A DNA stretch of 64,000 nt from Marinarcus sediminis (GTDB lineage: Bacteria; Campylobacterota; Campylobacteria; Campylobacterales; Arcobacteraceae). Of the stretch, positions 60,316-64,000 are shown one piece after another. Position numbers and translations under genes: made by a program. Positions within the stretch are counted from its first letter, which is position 1, and each line of letters opens with the position of its first letter. The notes under the pieces were generated by a model that was not told the origin of the DNA, searched no databases, and saw only the letters and a list, made by a program, of their open reading frames with translations. The stretch covers positions 248,001 through 312,000 of the forward strand of contig NZ_CP182357.1 of the NCBI RefSeq assembly GCF_048571275.1. Reading direction: 5' to 3'.

Positions 60316-62436
60316 CTAAAATTCCCTTAATAATGTATAATGCATCTGTTTATACCCCTCTTTCCTTTTTTTATACGCAGAGTAAAGCATCGCATTTTTT
60401 GTATCTAAAAAATCAATGGCCAAACAATCTTGTCCATCTCTTCCAATACGTCCTAAATATTGAATAAGTCTACCATAATAAGAAATAGGAGTAGCAAAAA
60501 TTATGGTGTTTAAATGAGGAAAATCTATCCCTTCCCCAAAAAAGGAGGTGGTAGCAAGGATTAACTTTGCCTCTTGCACCAACTGCATATTTTCAGATTG
60601 CTCTTTTTTACTTTGGTTTCCATGTACACTTAAAAAAGTCATCCCCTCTTGCTCTAAAAGTTGTTCTAATTCGCTGATATGTTCAAGTCTGTCGGTTAAA
60701 ACCAAAATATGACGTTGACTGTTTTGTTTGATTTCCTTGATAATTTGAGCATTTCTTTTTTTGTCCAGACATACTTGCCCAATAATATTGGCATAATTGT
60801 CTAAATTTGATTCAAAATCGGTTTTAACAATTTTCACCTTATTGGTGTAGGTCTTTTTCTTTTTAAACTCATAAGCAATTTGACCCAATTGTTGAAATAA
60901 AATGGGTTCTAAACCATCTTTTCTATTGGGTGTGGCACTCAAACCTAAAATATATTTTCCTTTAAACCCTTTGATGATTTGCTCAAAGGTAACAGCGGGA
61001 ATATGATGACACTCATCCACAATCACAAACGAATAATTTTCTACCAATTCAGGTGTATTTTTTAAACTTTGCATGGTGGCTATATCCAGCTTTTTATTGA
61101 GTTTATTCTTCCCTTTACCCAAATAGCCAATCTCTTTTTTATTCATATTAAAATAGTCAACACATCGTTCAATCCATTGGTCCAATAGCATGTTTTTATT
61201 GACCACGATTAATGTATTACACCCTCTTAATTCAATCATTTTTGCCCCAATGAGTGTTTTGCCAAAACCAGGAGGTGCAACACAAATACAATTATCATAT
61301 TTAATGATCTCTTTGATGGCTTCATTCTGTTCTTTTCGTAATGTAAAAAGAACTTTTCCAAATTGCTCCGCTTGGAAAAATCTTCTCTCTTCAATGCTGT
61401 ATTGTGCATCATTGGCTTGAAAAAGCTCTTTTATTTGAACCAAAAGTCCTCGTGGCAGTTTTAAAAACTGATTGTGCTCTTCATACGATTTTATGACACG
61501 AGGGACATTAAACAGAGGTTTCCTTAACTGTAAAAGTATTTTGACTTGGGGATTATCAAAAGAGGCCATTGCTTTTAAGGTATTAAGCAAACTTTTTGAT
61601 AAACCAACGGTGTTAATGTAAATAAAATCATTGAGATACATTTTAATTGTTTTATTAGGAAAAATAATTTTCTCATGATTTTCTATAAAAAGGGGCGTAT
61701 CTTCACTGTTGGAGGTTAAATGTTCAATCTCAATTCTTGAAACTTTAGTCACATGACTTAAATAATCCCATTGATCTTCTATGGTCTGTTTTGTTAGCAC
61801 ATCTATGAAAACTGTTTTCTCTTCATCACGCAGTTTCAACTGCAAAGGTAACGCCAATGGTGTGCCCAAATTGCTCTGGTTTGAAAACGCTTGATTGGGA
61901 TATATTTTCCCAGAAGTATTGCTGTGTTTATAGATTTTTTCACCCAACTCTTTGGCTCTTTTGGCTTCTGTTTGTGTTGAAAAAAATATCCAAACATGAA
62001 AATCACCACTGGCTGTTCGTTCAAAATAACCATTGATTTTTAACTGATTTAACCCCATTTTGATTTTATATAAATCGGCTTCAATGATCTCTAAAACCAA
62101 ATAATTGCACAGATTTGATGCAATAATCGAATACGTTGCCAACTCTTCATTGCCACGTAAATGTTGCTCAATGGCTTCATTGCTCAAAGGCAGATAATCT
62201 TCTCCTTTAAATGTACGAGTTACAGGGAAATAAGCTTGTTTTTTGGTATCTTTACTGACCCATTTTTTAGCATAAATATCGGTTTTTCCTACAAATAAAG
62301 ATTTAAAAAGTTCAATTTTCTCTTCTTTGGAAAACTCTTTTTTGGTGTTGATTTGTTCTTCTAAGAGGGCAATCTCTTTTAAGATTTCCTCTTTTTGTAA
62401 GTAAAGCGCTTGAAGTTTTTTTTCAATATCATTCAT
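60316..62436 (-). CDS. TOTE-like archaeo-eukaryotic primase / SF2 helicase fusion
   Basis: 706 residues. An N-terminal coiled coil (1-35) leads to a primase-like domain (about 36-235) with LFKSLFVGKTDIYAKKW (43-59), SGDFHVWIFF (143-152) and LALPLQ (194-199). These match the primase domain annotated in TOTE conflict systems. In that family an acidic D-x-D pair is expected; here the region reads LVLEIIEAD (113-121), so the primase active site may be lost or altered. The C-terminal SF2 helicase has Walker A CVAPPGFGKTLI (about 383-395), DECHH (about 474), SATPNRKDG and LGRIGRDGQD. It sits alone between the antiporter and bactofilin genes, without nuclease partners. A repair or conflict role is inferred. 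Confidence 0.8.
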   Translation of the reverse strand: MNDIEKKLQALYLQKEEILKEIALLEEQINTKKEFSKEEKIELFKSLFVGKTDIYAKKWVSKDTKKQAYFPVTRTFKGEDYLPLSNEAIEQHLRGNEELATYSIIASNLCNYLVLEIIEADLYKIKMGLNQLKINGYFERTASGDFHVWIFFSTQTEAKRAKELGEKIYKHSNTSGKIYPNQAFSNQSNLGTPLALPLQLKLRDEEKTVFIDVLTKQTIEDQWDYLSHVTKVSRIEIEHLTSNSEDTPLFIENHEKIIFPNKTIKMYLNDFIYINTVGLSKSLLNTLKAMASFDNPQVKILLQLRKPLFNVPRVIKSYEEHNQFLKLPRGLLVQIKELFQANDAQYSIEERRFFQAEQFGKVLFTLRKEQNEAIKEIIKYDNCICVAPPGFGKTLIGAKMIELRGCNTLIVVNKNMLLDQWIERCVDYFNMNKKEIGYLGKGKNKLNKKLDIATMQSLKNTPELVENYSFVIVDECHHIPAVTFEQIIKGFKGKYILGLSATPNRKDGLEPILFQQLGQIAYEFKKKKTYTNKVKIVKTDFESNLDNYANIIGQVCLDKKRNAQIIKEIKQNSQRHILVLTDRLEHISELEQLLEQEGMTFLSVHGNQSKKEQSENMQLVQEAKLILATTSFFGEGIDFPHLNTIIFATPISYYGRLIQYLGRIGRDGQDCLAIDFLDTKNAMLYSAYKKRKEGYKQMHYTLLREF

Positions 62437-62442
62437 GGCTTT

Positions 62443-62862
62443 TTATTTATCGTGGCTTATTTTACCTTGAATGCTTTCCGTTACGTGTTTGTATCGACTG
62501 CTTAAGGTGTAGTTTTTGACTTTTCCTTGCCCTTCAAACAAACCATTAGGTTCAATAGTTAAGTGATTGTATTTCAAATCACCTCGCACTTTTCCATGGG
62601 ATAAAATCTCAATCTCATCGCAATCGATTTTTCCATCGACATAACCATTAACTGACATATTCTCAGCCTCAATTTTTCCGTAAAACTCACCCGTTTTACC
62701 AATAATCACATAGGTTGCCATGGTAATAACACCTTCAAATTTTCCATCAATATGAATGGTGCCTCGCGTATTGATTCCCCCAATAATGTGAGTACCATGA
62801 GGAATTACTGTTGCGCCAGTTTGTTCTTGTGACTGTTTATCATTGCGACCAAAGATTCCCAC
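62443..62862 (-). CDS. Bactofilin (CcmA-like cytoskeletal protein)
   Basis: 139 residues of the bactofilin family, which polymerises into filaments that organise cell shape. A right-handed beta-helix core is visible in repeated GGI, GTIHIDGKFEGVI, GEFYGKIEA and GYVDGKIDC motifs. The start is GTG at 62862 with AAGGAG 6 bases upstream; it overlaps the end of the M23 peptidase gene by 58 bases. In Helicobacter the CcmA bactofilin works with such peptidases in helical shape. Confidence 0.93.
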   Translation of the reverse strand: MGIFGRNDKQSQEQTGATVIPHGTHIIGGINTRGTIHIDGKFEGVITMATYVIIGKTGEFYGKIEAENMSVNGYVDGKIDCDEIEILSHGKVRGDLKYNHLTIEPNGLFEGQGKVKNYTLSSRYKHVTESIQGKISHDK

Positions 62863-63710
62863 TCAACTCTCCTTTGTGCTTGGAAAATAGCTTCATAATT
62901 TTTAATATTCCATTTTATAAAATCCCATGGATCTAAAATTTTTGTTGCATATTTTACTTCATAATGTAAATGAGGTCCAGTGCTTCGTCCACTGTTTCCA
63001 CTTAAACCTACAATTTGACCTTTTCTGATGACATCTCCCACTTTAACTTTTATTGAGTTTAAGTGAGCATAAACCGTTTCAAAACCATAATTATGCAAAA
63101 TCATAACCACTCGTCCAAAACCGCCTCTGTCATTATTTAAAATATATTTTACTACCCCATCTGCCGTTGCATGCACTGGTGTTCTCATTTTTGCTCGTAA
63201 ATCAATTCCTCTGTGAAACTTTTTATCGTGTGTTACAGGGTGTATTCTGTAACCAAAACTTGCCGTAACGGCAACCTCTGCAAGAGGACTTCCACTTGGA
63301 ATAATTTGAAGCATAAACATTTTTTGTGTTGTATCCATTCGAGCCAATGTGGCTCTTTGGATTAAAGAAGAAGTGTCATTACCTTTGATACCAATTAACT
63401 CTTCAATATCATCAAGTTTGGAACCCAATTCATCAATATCTTTTATTTTATCTTTTATTTGCATAGAGTACATTGAATTTTGAGCTTTTAATTTGCTCTC
63501 TTTCTCCTCTAATACCCTTATTTTATACTCTTTCTCTTTTTTTATCTCTGTAATATCTTCTTTTAATGCAGAAATAAACCAAAAAGCCCCGCTTAATATG
63601 ACTAAAAACAGGGGTACAATGACTTTAACACTCTTCTTAATAAACTGATGTATATTATACGATTTTGTTCCATTTATATCGGATACGGTTATGATTAATC
63701 TATTTTTCAT
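62805..63710 (-). CDS. M23-family metallopeptidase (Csd1/2-like)
   Basis: 301 residues: an N-terminal membrane anchor (about 30-47), a coiled coil (about 50-100) and an M23 LytM domain. Zinc ligands are present in the FHRGIDLRA (HxxxD) and GPHLHYEV (HxH) motifs. It probably cleaves peptidoglycan cross-links in the periplasm and alters shape, as Csd1-type proteins do. The overlap with the bactofilin gene indicates tight co-expression; it overlaps the folC end by 11 bases. Confidence 0.92.
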   Translation of the reverse strand: MKNRLIITVSDINGTKSYNIHQFIKKSVKVIVPLFLVILSGAFWFISALKEDITEIKKEKEYKIRVLEEKESKLKAQNSMYSMQIKDKIKDIDELGSKLDDIEELIGIKGNDTSSLIQRATLARMDTTQKMFMLQIIPSGSPLAEVAVTASFGYRIHPVTHDKKFHRGIDLRAKMRTPVHATADGVVKYILNNDRGGFGRVVMILHNYGFETVYAHLNSIKVKVGDVIRKGQIVGLSGNSGRSTGPHLHYEVKYATKILDPWDFIKWNIKNYEAIFQAQRRVEWESLVAMINSHKNKLAQQ

Positions 63711-64000
63711 CTTCTTCTTTAATGGTTAAAAATTTTTCTACTACACTAAATGATCCAAACACCAAATAGTTTTTCGACTCTTCTATGATAGTAAAATCAT
63801 CATATTTTATACCTAAATTTTCACACGTTTGCATTAAAATATCTTTTTTTACAATACGTTTATCATCCACTTCTAAAATAAAAAGTTCTTCAATAATGGG
63901 TTTTAAGATTTCCAAAACTTTCTTGTAATCTTTGTCTTCAAAACTGTTATAGACCAATGAAATTTTTTCATTTTTATGGATAAACTCTTGAACAATGACC
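63700..64000 (-). CDS. folC: Folylpolyglutamate/dihydrofolate synthase FolC, C-terminal part (truncated by window edge)
   Basis: The reading frame is open from the stop at 63700 to the window end, so only the last 100 residues are seen. They contain VYNSFEDKDYKKVLEILKPI, the typical C-terminal Mur-ligase-like region of FolC, followed by LEVDDKR and TIIEESKNYLVFGSFSVVEKF (GSxxxxxxF). The call rests on this tail only. FolC adds glutamates to folate. The internal TTG at 63955 is not the true start. Confidence 0.8.
   Translation of the reverse strand, partial: VIVQEFIHKNEKISLVYNSFEDKDYKKVLEILKPIIEELFILEVDDKRIVKKDILMQTCENLGIKYDDFTIIEESKNYLVFGSFSVVEKFLTIKEEDEK

Noticed and set aside
1..64000. tRNA, rRNA, CRISPR arrays, insertion sequences, prophage
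   Set aside because: None recognised by eye; no cloverleaf, repeat-spacer pattern, transposase or integrase was found. A dedicated search could still find a tRNA I missed.

Overview
The window looks like an ordinary chromosomal segment from a Campylobacterota (epsilonproteobacterial) genome, most likely an Arcobacter-type bacterium. The DNA is AT-rich and densely packed with short overlaps. Several genes are typical of that phylum: a MutS7-type MutS-HNH fusion, a MagIII-like glycosylase, a soluble TlpD-like CZB chemoreceptor, a csd1/ccmA-like cell-shape pair, an ArsRS/CpxRA-like two-component pair and many PAS/GGDEF sensors. The genus is inferred from gene families only. No rRNA, tRNA, CRISPR array, insertion sequence or prophage was seen.

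Layout: 1-2.9 kb holds a ComF-type phosphoribosyltransferase, hisH, an SDR epimerase and hisA. 3-5 kb holds a diguanylate cyclase with a periplasmic CxxCH site and a small membrane ORF. 5-8.8 kb is a compact ethanolamine operon (eutB, eutC, permease) without microcompartment genes. 8.8-16.8 kb, minus strand, is an unusual run: a voltage-gated-type K+ channel with RCK domains, a free-standing RCK protein, a tandem DUF1538 membrane protein with a PII-like tail, a thioredoxin, a haem-binding-domain protein and MutS7. 16.9-18.7 kb holds leuA, preceded by a consensus promoter and a Leu-rich leader ORF (candidate leuL attenuator). 18.7-29.1 kb is housekeeping: ftsH, prmA, dus, a DksA-like factor, rlmH, thiE, accD, metK and glmS.

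29-38 kb contains a CHASE-PAS-GGDEF protein, groESL under a perfect CIRCE operator, a prenyl synthase, a YbaB protein, panD, a [2Fe-2S] protein, a cyclophilin, two response regulators and a CheW. 38-42.7 kb contains xseA, ubiE, a ParA-like ATPase with a small membrane protein, magIII and a YmdB-type phosphoesterase. 42.7-52.8 kb is sensory: two large PAS kinases (one with a degenerate ATPase domain), a response regulator, a CZB chemoreceptor, a flavoprotein and a kinase/regulator pair led by a Spy/CpxP-like periplasmic protein. 52.9-64 kb holds mfd, a DUF445 protein, an OlsF-like bifunctional acyltransferase, a KefB-like antiporter, a primase-helicase related to TOTE conflict-system proteins, bactofilin plus an M23 peptidase, and the 3' end of folC.

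Most promising for follow-up: the leuA leader ORF, the ion-channel/DUF1538-PII gene run, the TOTE-like primase-helicase with an apparently altered primase active site, the self-contained MutS7-HNH protein, and the ParA/membrane-protein pair. No gene here proves a wholly new system; the novelty lies mainly in combinations and regulatory sequence.
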